This document shows, piece after piece, positions 10,471-22,619 of a stretch of 64,000 nt of DNA (position 1 is the stretch's first letter; every line of letters starts with the position of its first letter). Both the position numbers and the translations under genes were made by a program. Source of the stretch: Pleurodeles waltl (lineage: Eukaryota > Chordata > Amphibia > Caudata > Salamandridae); assembly GCF_031143425.1 (NCBI RefSeq), contig NC_090440.1:1264041123-1264105122 (forward strand), written 5' to 3'. The notes beneath the pieces are model-generated. The model saw only the letters and a program-made list of their open reading frames with translations, ran no database searches and was not told the origin of the DNA.

Positions 10471-11982
10471 TAAGTATCTCCCAGAGCTGAGTTTGCGCAT
10501 TCCTATCAAATAAGGCACATCACTGGTTCCAGTGTGAGAGCAAAACAGCAATGGCGACAGATGGCAACCCTGCTGGGTTCCCCGGATGATTGAGAACACC
10601 TCTGATGTGTAGCCATTTACCCATATCTGGGCAAATAGAGCACTATATAGAAGTCTTATCCAGCACAGGAACATCTCCAGCATGTTCAAAAGCAGCATGA
10701 CAGCAAACATATACTCCCAGGTAATGGTATCAAATGCTTTGGTAGCATCCAACAGGATCACAACCTGTTTTGTGGAATCTATCTCGTGCAATAAAGCAAA
10801 AATAGTGCACAGATTATGTGCAGTTGAGGGGAAATAATGAAATCATTCTGAGCTGGTAAGACTAGTTTAGGGAGCAGAGATTGAAGGCGCATTGCCAGCA
10901 CCTTAGCGCCTTGTGTCTATGTTTATGAGTGACAGTGGTTGGTAGGACTCACAGAGTTCAGGGGCCTTACTGGTTTCAAGAGGGTCACTATCAGAGCTTC
11001 ATACAAGGAAAGAGGCAGTGTTTGATTCTGATAGGCTTTCTCATACATGGTGTGTAGATGTGGGGTGAGGAGCTTAGCAATTATTTACCAAATCCTCCAG
11101 TTAGCCCATCCGGTCCAGGGGCTTTAACGTTAGGTAGAGTGCAAATGGCATCTTTGATATCTTCAATTGTTATATGTTGTAAGAGGTACTCCCGTTGACC
11201 AGGAGATAGCCATGCTAGTGTTACATCCCCTAGATTTTCATCTACCTTGGCCTGTGTAGCAGATCTGCGAGCACAATATAATTTTGAATAGAAGTCTTTT
11301 AAGGCAGTCAGCACGGATGGATTAAAGTAGTGCAAGTGTTCCTCCACATCCACTATTTTCACTATAGGCTCCGTGCAGTGCTGCGCTCTGAGTCTGCCAG
11401 TGAGACTACGACCTGGTCTAGCCCGCTCCCCATATGTGTGTTTGATGTGCCACCTGTATAGGTGGTGCTATTTATTTTCTGCCAGATCTTGAAAGACCAT
11501 CAGATACTCTCTAATGGTCTCCAGGGTGTTTGCATCAGGGTGATGTTCAGAATTTCACTCCAGTGAGTACAGTATATCTTCAGTTTTGCTTAGCTGTGAA
11601 CGGATCATCTTCAACACGCTTAACTGAATGCTGATACAAACCCTCCTGATCCTAACATTAATGCCTCCCACCAAGTGTCCTGCCCCTCTACAGTACCAGT
11701 ATTCTTTTCAAAGTATTCAATGATCGCCTGACGGATGCCATCTCTGAATACAGCATCAAAATGTGCTTTTGTGCGAAATCTCCATGTGCATGGAAGAGGT
11801 GTTATGTTTGGCAGTGCTAAGCACAGCAATACTGGTCTGATAGTGTTTTAGGCCTGTGTTTGACCTTGTCTACCCATGTACAGGTTTCTGTAGACATAAG
11901 CCAGTAGTGCAATCTGGACCAAGTCCCGTGCACAGATGACACGCATGTGTCCTTTCGTAATGATGGGTGCTGAAGACACCAT

Positions 11983-12153
11983 GGGCCTGATTACAACTTT
12001 GGAGGACGGTGTTAAACCGTCCCAAAAGTGGCGGATATACCACCTACCGTATTACGAGTCCATTATTTCCTATGGAACTCGTAATACGGTAGGTGGTATA
12101 TCCGTCACTTTTGGGACGGTTTAACACCGTCCTCCAAAGTTGTAATCAGGCCC
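11983..12153. mobile_element. 171 bp near-perfect palindromic MITE in the L1 endonuclease
   Basis: The arms read inward from GGGCCTGATTACAACTTTGG on both strands and pair over about 79 bp with one clear mismatch (GGCGG against GACGG), around a short central spacer near 12062-12074. Flanking bases are CAT on both sides (11980-11982 and 12154-12156), a 3 bp duplication as made by PIF/Harbinger transposases. L1 endonuclease coding sequence resumes directly after the element, so its insertion into a coding target is clear. The low divergence between arms suggests a recent insertion or hairpin-based correction. Confidence 0.9.
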
Positions 12154-13149
12154 CATATATCTACTAGGCCATAGTCCTCCATTCCCTCACAGACCACATG
12201 TGCTGCCTGTTTCCCATTAAAGTCCACCAATGTAGACCTGTCTGCTTTAGGGTCCAGATATGTATTCAGATTGCCCCCCCCATAGTATATTAGCAGGTGC
12301 AAAGAAGTGTATGTGACACCAGGTAGACAAGAAGAAGTCAGGATTGTCCACAGTTGGGGCACATGTGTTGACTAGTGTAACAGTAGAGCCACATGAAGGT
12401 CCCTGCGCTGTAACCAAGTGACCCAGATCATCCATCAAAGAGCTTGTAAGTGTAAAAGGGACCCTGTGTTTAACCAGGAACAGTAACCCCCTAGCATATG
12501 TGAAGTACGATCATGCCAGACGATTAGCTACCCATTTAGATCCAATGGTTCTGTCTGTATATCGTGTCAATTGAGTCTCCTGTAAGAGAGCAATTTGAAT
12601 ATAACGATGCTCGAAATATCTAAGGACCAGTCTGGTTATACAGGGTTGTTGAGCCCACATATGTTCCATGTAAGTAGGTTCATTTTACCGCGAGGACCAG
12701 CCATCTAGTATATGGATCTACAGGTGTAACACATGAGTGTCTGAATTAGATTGGGTAGTGTGCCCTATAACAGACGATGCAGGCAGTGAACAATCAATGT
12801 ATAAACAACAGCCCTTAATCCCCCCTCCCAGTTAAGCATACAAAGTTTGCCAAAGACATTTCCCCACACAAAAAAATAAATAAAAAGAAAGCATACAACA
12901 TATAACCATTCTGAGTGAAGAAACTTAGGTCAAGTGTACTTATTAAGTCCATCATGGGTGCTCCCTCTGGAGGGGTCACTAGGCTCCTGTATCCCTCCAG
13001 ATGTACAGAGGTGGCAAGTTAAAGAAGTTCAGAGTCTAGCTATTCTTATGTCTTGTGCCCAGCGCCATACTTGACTTGAGACAGGAGTTACGCTGTGCAT
13101 AATTGTAAATTTATCTAATGTGATGCTTCCCCTTTAATATTCTTTGTCA

Positions 13150-13900
13150 TCTGTCTCATCCATGCGCTGATCTCATTTTCAGAGAGAGAGGGTTTTAATG
13201 AAGTCTTGGGCAGCTTTGGGTGTCACAAAAATGTTCTGCTTTCTTTTGTAGTCAGGTGTGCTGGGTAGACCATGGGATATGGAATGTCAGCCTTCTGTAA
13301 TTGCCTCTTTACCTGCAGAAGTTCTTTATGGGCACCTGAACCTCCACCTTAAAGTATGGGTGAAAAGCAATCTGATTGCCCTGATATTCAAGCTTGCCCT
13401 TTTCACGTGGCAATCAAATAACCATGTCTCTATTGCCATAATTCAAAACCCTGTGCCATGAGGAATCTGTGTGCCCTCTCCACCAGCAGCAGCTGGGACA
13501 GGCTGTCAACACCAAACACTGCAGTCAGCATCGTCTTCCCGTATGTTTCCATCTTACCTGTGTTTGTTGATTCAGGGACCCCTGTAATGCGTAAATTGTT
13601 TCGGCATAAACCTGCCTCCAAATCCTAATTTTTAGCTTGGATGACCTTTAGAACCTTATTCATATTGAGACATTTCGTGCTGACAGATTGAATGGCATCC
13701 TCTGTTATACAAAATGCATTGTTCTGTTTGGGTGAGATTTGAGGATTGCTTGCTTGATATTCAGTGTGTCTATCTTCCCGTCGATGGATTGGAGACTGTT
13801 CTGCTTGGCCAGCAATGTGGCTCCCAGCGTGGGTGTGTCTTGCAATCCTGAGGCCCATTTCTGATCAGGTGAGGTAACAGGTGGTGGCCTAGAAGTACTC
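13150..13900 (-). pseudogene. L1 ORF1 pseudogene (RNA-binding chaperone)
   Basis: A minus-strand frame near 13621-13430 carries RRNNLRI-like RNNLRITGVPES and LLLVERAHRFL, landmarks of the L1 ORF1 RNA-binding region. Upstream (13858-13625) is a polar, helix-prone segment in the place of the ORF1 coiled coil. Downstream fragments (FVTPKAAQDFIKTLS-like text near 13230-13190) fit the C-terminal part. The product normally coats L1 RNA as a trimer. Stops and shifts disable it. Confidence 0.7.
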
Positions 13901-15129
13901 TGGGTCTCAAAGTTTGGTTAGGTTTCTGTACGCCTTCCCTATCCTGGCACTCTGCTGTGCTGCCAAGAGTCTGTAAACTATTGCCCCATGTGTGAGCCCT
14001 AGAGCTGCTCTATTGTTGAATGTCCACACCACTCATCCCCAAAGGGAGAAGGCAGAGACTTCTGTGTCCTTGACAGTCTGATCCAACCTCAAGGTCTCCC
14101 AGCCAGACCCGCCGTCAACCAGGACCACATTATAGTTCCTCATCGACAGGGGAATGGCACGCTATGCATAGAGTGCACAGCTGCTTCTTGGGAGGATGAG
14201 AGACACCCGTACCTTGCGCCCAAGGCCTGGCCAAAAGCGAGATGTACTCAGGGGCCACACCGCTGCCCACATATTTCACACCCAAGCTGTGGCCCAGGTC
14301 AGAGGTTAATGGCCTCCGCAATCAGGTGCCAGAGCATAGGCCCTGCTCCTGTTGCAGCAATGGAGGGGCAGCAGGGAGGAACTCCACCGGGCTCACACCA
14401 CTCAGTCCTCTTCACGGAGTACAATCATGGGCAGTCCCCTCAGTGCAGCTGCCCATTCACCACTGCAGAGGGGGGGCTCTGCTGAATCCAGAGCTATGCA
14501 GAGCGACAACATCTGCAGCAGGGCCACTCAATGCCGGTCAGGATTTGTAGGCTGCCAGGTGTCTCATCTTTGTTGTCCTCAGGCATTCCCCAAGCATTCA
14601 GCGCTGTAAGTATAAGGTCCTCCCGGCAGGTACCTTCAATGCAGGTACCACACAAAACAATTCCCCTACAGCAGGGGCCAATGCAGCAACAGGATTTCAG
14701 GCCCAGCACTCTTTTCCTAAAGAGTCCCAATGCATGCACAGGCCGTCAGGCCCCCGGTCTCTAGAGGTCCCCTCCTTGCTCCATCCTCCATAACTGCCCA
14801 GCAGACAGCCCCAACTCCTCAGCAGGCAGCCAGACCCCAGGTGGTGTCTCCAATGATCCCCATCAGCTCCAGACTAGTGACAGGCCACATACAGCTCAAG
14901 ACAGCCCGGGACTCCATCAGGCTGGCCCAACCTCTCAGCGTCCACGTGGCCCATGCGGCGAACTTTCTTGGCTGCCACAACCACACAATGGGTCTGTGGG
15001 GCCTGAAATGTCACCTATACATTCAGCTCAGCTGAAATCTGTGCTTGGGCAGCCAATTTCCGTGATTCTGATGAGCGGATGGCAGGATAAATGCTGAATT
15101 TTGTTTCCCACCTGGCAGAGCTACACTAC

Positions 15130-16780
15130 ATAGTGGCCATTTTGCCAGGCTCTCTGGCATCCCCCTAAATCCTATTTATGAAGCCACACAAAGCCACTCT
15201 GCATAGCATTGAATGGACTCATAAACATGGAGTAAGGCAAGGCAACACAAATTGCTGTGTTGCCTTAAATTGCACTGGGGAGGCATTCTATGGGTGTTCC
15301 CATGCAACCCCCATGGTTTTTTACGCATCCTAAGATTTCCAGAACCTTGTAAACCTGGGGATGTGACAAAATCTTATGCTATTCTGCAGCACACATAGAA
15401 ACAGGAAAAAGCCTCCCAGAATTGTTTTTGCAGAAGGGTGTCCCTTCCTGCACATTGACAATCCTGCATTCAATGCAGACACCCTTGCACTATGGTACCA
15501 TAATGACACTAGAGCAGGGGTAAAGGGCAGGAGTGTACCGTATTGCTTAAATATGCCCCGCAAATCCTTGGTGGAACAAAGGAGATTTCACTTTGTTTGT
15601 AAGAGAAATAAGGTGGAATTGGAAGCCCCCCAGAAAAATACATAACGACTAAGGGCAGCCTTAGAGAAACGTATTTACTGTTTCTTGAATATACAACTAG
15701 GATTTTTATAAAACAAATGATAAGGTATTAGGTCCGGGAACCTCTACCCTGAACCTATCATCTCCATTGCCCCCCAGATTTCAGCCCGGGGGACAGTTTC
15801 CAGAAAAAATAAAATGGTGGCTGTAACATTTCTGTCAGGTTGCGGGCAGTCAATCAGATTTTTCCTGTAGTGCTGGGGTCCACAGATCAATCCCTGGTGG
15901 ATCCGCAGAGGATCCGTATTCCTATATATTTATATTTTTTGGACTTCAGTTACTCCAAAACTACTGAACAGATTTACATCACACTACAAAAAGCACAATC
16001 TGTGGGACACCATCTACTTCCTGTCAAATTTGGTGTAATTCTGTTCAGTAGTCTGGGCTGTAGGCTTGTCCGAAGACCCAATGGAAAAATACATGGGGAA
16101 AACGTGTTTTGGGACTCCCCCTTTTTCTCCCTGCTTGATGGATCACCCCAAAACTTTTAAGACAGGAGCTGAACTGACCAAAGTATACGTTTAATAACTT
16201 TGGCTCCATTTCATGAATCTTCATGAAACTTTGCAGAACAAAAGTGCATCCTTCTCATCTCCTTCCAGTAAGGTTTTGTGGTGATCCGTCAAGCAGGGGC
16301 TGAGAAAAAGGGTGTCACACATCACTTTATTCGCCATGCAATTTGCATGGGAAAAAGTATACAACAATGTAGTCAAAACTGCTGAACAGAATTACACTAA
16401 ACATTGGCAGAATGCTAGATATTCATCCTGTAAATTTGTTTTTCCTGATTTTGTGCAAATGTTTTCAGCTGTTTAAAAAAAGTTTACAATTTATATATAG
16501 TTGCTGCAGAAGAAAATATCATAACAAGCAAATGATTGGCAGTCGTAGTGTGAAGAAAAATGTAGCTGCTAAGATAGGAGTCACGGACTTGATGAACCTT
16601 CCCGGGCACAAAATAAAAAGTAAACATTTTTGGTGGCTTGTCACAGTCCTGGAAGAGCCAGCACGGACCCCTGTGTGACCCCAAAAAGCTTAAAAAAACA
16701 AAAGTGAGGTAGGCATAACTGATGAATTTCAGTGATTTGGGGGTTTTAAAATTGTATTTTCTGTAGGAAAGTCCTCCTTT
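15130..16780. repeat. Unclassified repeat with internal inverted repeats
   Basis: No gene is recognisable. The segment lies between the head-to-head 5' ends of two L1 elements. A 26 bp inverted repeat (16129-16154 against 16273-16298) matches at 24 positions. A second inverted pair, 15961-15979 against 16033-16051, matches at 17 of 19, and the same CTGAACAGA motif returns near 16382. This looks like an old non-autonomous transposon of unknown class. Confidence 0.45.
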
Positions 16781-16959
16781 TTGCCCTGGTCACCCCAAAC
16801 CTTTTGGACAGATACTGGTGGTTAATGACTCTTAGCTGTGCCCTGGATACTGCTTACCAGTCCAACACCTAGTGCTCTGTGTAAAGTGGATATGCAAATT
16901 AGGCTAATTACAATTGGCAGTATAAACCTACCCATAAGACCCTTGTGTATGGTGGGTGA
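16780..16959 (+). repeat. Fragment resembling family A
   Basis: Phrases such as 'tgcttaccagtccaacacctagtgct' style text followed by 'gcaaattaggctaattac' recall the start of family A copy 1 (near 5828-5900). The match is short and degenerate. It ends where the L1 5' UTR begins. Confidence 0.35.
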
Positions 16960-16973
16960 GGAACAAACCCCCG

Positions 16974-16985
16974 AAGATGGCGGCC
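16974..16985 (+). promoter_or_regulatory. YY1-like site at the L1 5' end
   Basis: AAGATGGCGGCC lies within about 30 bp of the inferred 5' end of L1 element 2. The core matches the YY1 consensus, and human L1 carries a YY1 site at the same relative position, where it directs correct transcription start. Function here is inferred. Confidence 0.55.
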
Positions 16986-17644
16986 ACATACTGGAGTGAT
17001 CGTGACCCAACGAGGCAGCAGCCGAGAGTCGGGGTAGGGAGATGTAGCCCCTAGATACATGAGAGGTGTATTGACCTGGGGGAGCGAGCGGCGATGTGCC
17101 GCTGGCATCGGCTGGCACAAAGAAGGCATGTGAGGCAGCCTGTGCTGCATAGCCGCACGATGGCAGCCGCACGACTGCGAGGATGATGAGCGGGCCACAG
17201 AAGAAGAGGTGGATGAAGCTGTGGTGCTTAGAACTCCCTGCTGGCAGCGGCCAGGGAGGGAGGAGGCCTGACTCCAGAGGACCCCAGGAGGCACAACAAA
17301 GGAGGTGAGGAGAGAGGGGACGTGCAAGGGCCAGCACTCTACCCCTCTCTTACTGAGGAGCCGGGAGGCCCAGGAGGTGTGCACGATGGGGTATGGAAGG
17401 CCCCTTCCTGGGTAGGTGAGGAGGAGAGTGCTGGTTGGCGGTGCAGGCAGGGGGACCACAACCCTGGAAGGGTCTGAGGCGGTGACAACTTAGACAGCTA
17501 AAGCTACTGGGAGATGCAACACTGTCCCGCAGCGGATTTGAGAAGCTCCTGTAGGTGCCAGCGCCCTGGGCCGGACTGAGTGAGGAGGCCTGCAAGAGCG
17601 GCGTGAGCAGTCGCAGGAGTGGATGTGACTGAGTCCCTTAAGAG

Positions 17645-18270
17645 TTGGCCAGCGAAGGGAATTATTGGGTGTCGCCCACCCCAGGGAGCATGTATAGGAG
17701 TCATGGAGGCCCCTGGGTCCCCTGCGGGCAGGAGTGTAGGTGGTGGGGGTCTGCGAAACCGCTGAGACGTGCTGGGTCCAGAGAGGAGTTTACTTCATTT
17801 TTTGCACTGGAAAGAGTGCACAGGGTTCTGACTAGACCCCCAGCGCCGGGCCTGTCCCCCAGACCTGTAGTGGCTAAGCTGCTACATTATAGGGATCAAG
17901 ACATCTTGTTACAGCGAGCACAAGAGGTGGGCCCTTTTATAGTAGGGAACAGCAGAGTCAACATGTTTCCCAATTACACAGCAACGGTGCAGGCGAAGCA
18001 GGTTTCACATCTATCCGTGAAGAAGGCACTATGCGACAAAGGGGTCGGCTATGCGCTGCTTTTCCCCTCAAAGTTGAAGATAATGTAGGAAGGCAAAACA
18101 CACTTTTGCCAGACCCCAGGAGAAGCATGGGCTGGATTGAATCTTACAAAGGTAGAAAAGTTGACTGTGCAGGAAATTAACCCAGTGCCGCTGGTTGTCG
18201 TAGGAAGACTTGCCGTTCTAAGGATCGAACTGTCACAAACCACCTGGGGCAACCAACGCAACTACAAGTA
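17645..18270 (+). pseudogene. L1 ORF1 pseudogene
   Basis: The frame includes FFALERVHRVLTRPP, KLLHYRDQDILLQRAQE, MFPNYTATVQ and ALLFPSKLKI, in the order of the C-terminal half of vertebrate L1 ORF1 proteins (RRM and C-terminal domain). The frame stops at 18086-18088, but reading continues with NLTKVEKLTVQEI and VGRLAVLRIEL, so a premature stop is likely. The upstream part is less clear and partly overlaps the 5' UTR. The product would be the RNA-binding chaperone of the element. Confidence 0.78.
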
Positions 18271-18829
18271 ACTCAGGAGCAACGCGCAGCAATCCAGACT
18301 ATAGCATCACTGACGGAGTCGCCCGTCTCTGATAGGAACAGAAACTACTCCACAGATGTACACGAAACAGAAGACAGATCCGACCTTGAGTCTATCACCA
18401 GTGTGATTGAGGAGCTCCCTCAGGTGACACCCCAAACAGCAGAAGAATTAATCTGACATTTAATGGAGGGCCTACCCTCACTTTGCTAATGGCTCCCTGC
18501 GGGAGTGGCAGCTTGCAACTGGACGGTGCCAGCCCAGGCAAGCTCAATGGTTTGTTATAGGCATATGGAGATTTTACCCCCACTCGCCCTTGGACTGCTC
18601 TGGGCGATGATTAGAGACTGTAGAAATTCGGTTTTGCTGGTTTGAGAGGGTGGACGTTGCTGGACAGCTCTTGGGTCAGGGAATTGGGTTTTGAATATTT
18701 TTGTTTTAGTTGAAGCCCAGATATACAATTGACGTGTGGGGTTGGTGGTGTGGGGGGGGCCGGGGGAGTGCAGTGGGAACAGAGAAAAGTAGATTAGTGA
18801 ACACTGCAAAAACATGTTAAATAACGGTA

Positions 18830-21800
18830 CTGCAATTACATTGATGTCCTGGAACATCGGAGGGATGGGGATCACATTAAAATGGCATAATATACTGACC
18901 TACATGAAGAGGAGAGGGGTCCATATACCATTCCAACAAGAATCCCACCACAATCAGACAGAGGCTGATAGTCTTCACAGGTGCTGGTGGGGACAGCTCT
19001 TTGCCACTACATATTCAGCCTATGCACGAGGCGCACTGATATGGGTGCGGGTGGGGGGGACCCTTTGAGGCTATCGCACAAGGCGCTGACAAAGAAGGGT
19101 GATATGTCTTGGTGGAGGGACGCCTTAGTAACAGACCGATAGTCTTGGGGAGTATATATGCCTCTAACCAAGACCAGAATCTCTTTTGGCAGGTTCTTTC
19201 CACCCACCTGGCGCGATTCCCAGACGGCTCTATTTGCTGGGGGGATTACAACAGTATAGTTGACCCAGACTGGGATCGCTCCTCTCCCCCTCTGCAGGGA
19301 GCAGCAACACTTAGAGTGGCGAGAGGCCTGGGGCAATGGATAGATCAATGGGGTATGGAATATACATGGCCGACTCAACACACTCACAGTAAGGAATACT
19401 TACACTACTCTTCCCCCCACCAAGTGCACACTCAGATCGATCACATGTTCTACTCCACGACACTCATGACAATGACTACAGCCCATTGCTGCTGACACTG
19501 GAGACACTGGTGAGACGCCCACCGATACTGACATGGCAACTGAACCCTAGGGCTGTAGAGAACAAGGTCTTCCGAACTGCACTAGCCTCTAAACTGATGG
19601 ACTAGCTCTCTCTGAACAAGGGGACCGCCTCCTCTAGGGGATTGGAATGGGAAGCCTTGAAAGTGTTCATTAGGGGGCACTGCCTTGGACAAACAGTGAG
19701 GATTAAGAAGGAACTAGAATCAGAACTAATCTGCCTAGAGACATGACTGTGTAGGTGGGAATCTAGGCTCGGGACGGACGTGGGATCCACTCGACAGCTA
19801 GCAGACACACAAGAAGCCCACACTGAAGCCTTAGAGCACCTTAGATGCCATGACTACAAGGCATGCTTGGGAAGGATACATGAAGAAGAGGGAAGGGCAG
19901 GGAGATTATTAACCTGGCTGATCCAACCAGAGAGTAGGGGCACACCAATTACCTGCTTGACGTCCAGAACCGGGACCCCGCTCTATTATCCGACAGACAT
20001 CAATGATGAGTTTCGGCCTATTACACATATTTGTATAGCGCACCAAGGGGGGCTGACTTGGACTCTCTCCAAACTTACCTGGTGGGTTTATGGCTGGTGA
20101 CGTTAACATAGCAGGACGGCACAGAATTGGGGGCACAGATGTGTGCCCAGGAGTTGGGAACTGCCATCAAAACCCTGGCGACAGGAAAACCCCGGGAACA
20201 GGTGGCCTCCTGCCAGAATTTTATCAGAGATTTACCAGAACTCTGGGGTCCAACTGTTAAAGATATATACCGAGGCCTATGAGACGGATGAACTACAATC
20301 ATCCACTAGGGAGGCTTTGGTTATACCTCTGATGGTGGCTGATTACCACCCATTATCAATGTTGAATGCTGACATTAAGGTGCTTAGCATAGTCCTCAAG
20401 ACCCGATTACTACCACTCATGCAGACTCTCATCCAGAAAGATCAGAATGGGTTTATACCTACGCGATGAACATAACACAACCTGCGGAAACTTTAATCCA
20501 TACTTTACGATGGCCCACATCCCCCAGGGATGGCAGCTACGATGGTGTTGGTGGACTTGGAAAGGCCTCACAACACTGTGCAACTGGACTATTTAGAAGA
20601 GGTGATGATGTGGATGGGGCTGTGACAGCAATAGGCACAATGGGTTAATCTACTATACACCCGACCCACGGTGAGACTGAAGACAGGACACACAATCTCG
20701 AGTAGTTATGACATTTGCAGGGGAACCAGGCAGGGCTGCCCCCTCTCGCCTTTATTGTTTGCCATTGCAAGAGAGCCGCTACTGGAGAGCTTTCGTGCTG
20801 TGGCTGGAGAGTGGGGAGTGATCAGGCGGGGAACCCCGCACATTATCTCCCTATCTGCTGACGACCTCCTCATTTACTTGTGGGATGGGAACGCGGTACT
20901 GCCACAGGTATTGCAGATGCTGGAGGACCTTGACAACCTCTCAGGCCTGCGTCACAATAGATGTAAGATGTGTGTCTTCCCGATGGTAGCAGGGATGCTA
21001 CGCCCTCTCTCCTGCCCCCAGGATGTCCAGTGGGCCCCCCGCACCATTAAGTACCTGGGAATTCAAATTTATCTTGACTTTTGCGAGGGTAACCTGGGGG
21101 GAGTATACTGGACATTGAACTCTCCAGTAGCCTTTCGGCGATCATTAAAACTTCCCATCATGGCACGGATCGCCCTGTTGAAAATGGTGATGCTGCCTAG
21201 GCTTCTTTATTACTTCGCCAACCTACTGTTGCTCATCCCGGTGTCCTGGTTTCGCACCTTGGACGGGCTCTTATGAGAGTTGGTGTGGGACATGGGAAGC
21301 CAACAAGTAGCCCTTGCAACGCTCCGCCTGCTGCCTGGGAGGGGGGACTTCGAACTGTACCACTTGGCAGCTCAGCTTCAGTGGCTGGCAAGATGGCTTC
21401 CTGGATCGAATATTCTGGTAGCCGCCACATTGGCAGCCTGGGGCAGGGCCCTGGGATGAACACATATGACAAACCCCTATGCCCTCCTGCTGGTCGACCT
21501 CCCACATGGTGAACCCTGCTTCACCTTTACTGCACTACAACTACAACAGCAGAAGGAGGTGGGGATGGCAATGTTGGGGGACCTGTGCCAGGGAGGGAGG
21601 TTGATCCCCTTTGGTAACTTGATGGACCAAACAAGCTTTGTTGCGGGCCAGTTCTTAAATTATGAGGCCATCGTAAGAGCCCTGAAAGCCATGTGGGGGA
21701 CGGAAGGGAGGAACCCACTGCAGCTGCGATCTTAAAATCTATGCGGATTCTTGGGGGCAGATCTCACCTGGTAACGTGGTTCTACAGAGCCCTGAATGAG

Positions 21801-22440
21801 ATGATAGACTGTTCAATGGAGGGACTGAGATGTAAGTGGGACACAGATCTAGGGAAACAGATGACAGACGGTGAATGGACTTGAACCCTGGCATACCCAT
21901 ACAAAATCTCACAAAACACATGCTAGAATAACTATTTCCAAAGGACCTATCTTACCCCACATGGAATTGATCAGATATACAGCATAACCTCAGGGATCTG
22001 CCCACGATGCCGGCTGAGATGCAGACTTCTGCCATATGACTTGGGATGCCTGGTGTTTCAGCACTTCAGGGGGTAAGTTATTACTAAACATAACAGCACC
22101 CTAGACAGGCAGATGGATAATGGCCCGGCTGTCTGCTTACTGGGACTTTTTGGTAGCCCCCCAAAAAAGGTGGGGAACAGATTTATTGACTGTCATTGGG
22201 ACTGGCACGTAGGAGGGTAGCGATGGCCTAGAAGATAGCAATGGACCTAGGTTGAGCACATGGGTGGCAGATGTTACCTGCTGGGCCAGGGCAGAAGAAT
22301 GGACCCTTCAGAGGGAAGAAATGAGAGGGATGAGGAACAGACTGATAGCCCCCCTTTGGGTGGAGGTGGCGGGAACATGGGTCACTCTTGAGGCGACTAT
22401 GGGTGACACAGCAGATGGGCTGCTTAATCAGCGGAGTTAG
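18830..22440 (+). pseudogene. L1 ORF2 pseudogene: endonuclease and reverse transcriptase
   Basis: The endonuclease begins with LMSWNIGGMGI, HIPFQQESH and ATTYSAYARGALIWVR. The second endonuclease segment (19109-19495) has SICWGDYNSIVDPDWDRS, in which the usual GDFN aspartate is kept, and QIDHMFYS near its end. The RT contains GTRQGCPLSPLLFAIA (20715-20770) and LSADDLLIYL (near 20850), so the usual YADD is SADD. Thumb-like and C-terminal segments run to about 22440. Multiple stops and frame changes (near 19070, 19495, 20100, 20466 and 21276) show it is dead. Confidence 0.88.
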
Positions 22441-22619
22441 GACTACAATAGCTACAGACCTTCGGGACCTCCCTGAACGATCACACACGGACCTCGCCCC
22501 CTATCCCCCCTCCAGTGGGACCCCATACTATCACAGGCACACCCGCAAGCCAAGTAGTTTAGTTCAGATCACTTGGCAAATTGTATGTTTTGCTTGTTAG
22601 TTGTTATATTCAGAGTGGA

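Larger units (their letters stand above)
8860..12704 (-). pseudogene. L1 ORF2 pseudogene: endonuclease and reverse transcriptase
   Basis: The minus-strand reading starts near ATG 12704 with an APE-type endonuclease (MNLLTWNICGLNNP, then GGGNLNTYLDPKADRS and DYGLVDIW). It breaks at a MITE (11983-12153) and resumes with HPSLRKDTC and SSVHGTWSRLHYWLMS. The RT follows: KAPGPDGLT near 11110, LLDATKAFDTITWEY near 10760, RGTQQGCHLSPLLF near 10570, and YADDMILYVRD near 10360 just past a second small MITE. The C-terminal region, including LLAKRRIVL, is near 9050. Known role of the family: nicking target DNA and reverse transcribing the L1 RNA. Many stops and frameshifts make this copy inactive. Confidence 0.88.
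8829..15100 (-). mobile_element. L1-type LINE, element 1 (decayed)
   Basis: On the minus strand an ORF1 remnant (near 13900-13150) is followed by an ORF2 remnant (12704 to about 8860), the order of an L1 retrotransposon. The 3' end meets the family A repeat at 8828/8829; no poly(A) tail is evident. The stretch 13900-15100 upstream of ORF1 is GC-richer and non-coding and is taken as the 5' UTR; its outer limit is approximate. Frames are broken many times and two MITEs are inserted. Confidence 0.8.
16960..22600 (+). mobile_element. L1-type LINE, element 2 (decayed, nearly full length)
   Basis: The plus-strand order is a GC-rich 5' UTR (about 16960-17640), ORF1 remnant (17645-18270), ORF2 remnant (about 18830-22440) and a short 3' tail near 22600. 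It faces away from L1 element 1, with the two 5' ends about 1.8 kb apart. Both ends are approximate; no target duplication was found. Confidence 0.8.

Noticed and set aside
10379..10484. Inverted CTGGGAGATACTTAG flanks around the small MITE as extended termini
   Set aside because: Both flanks are explained by L1 RT coding sequence (before and through the YADD region); the resemblance looks coincidental.
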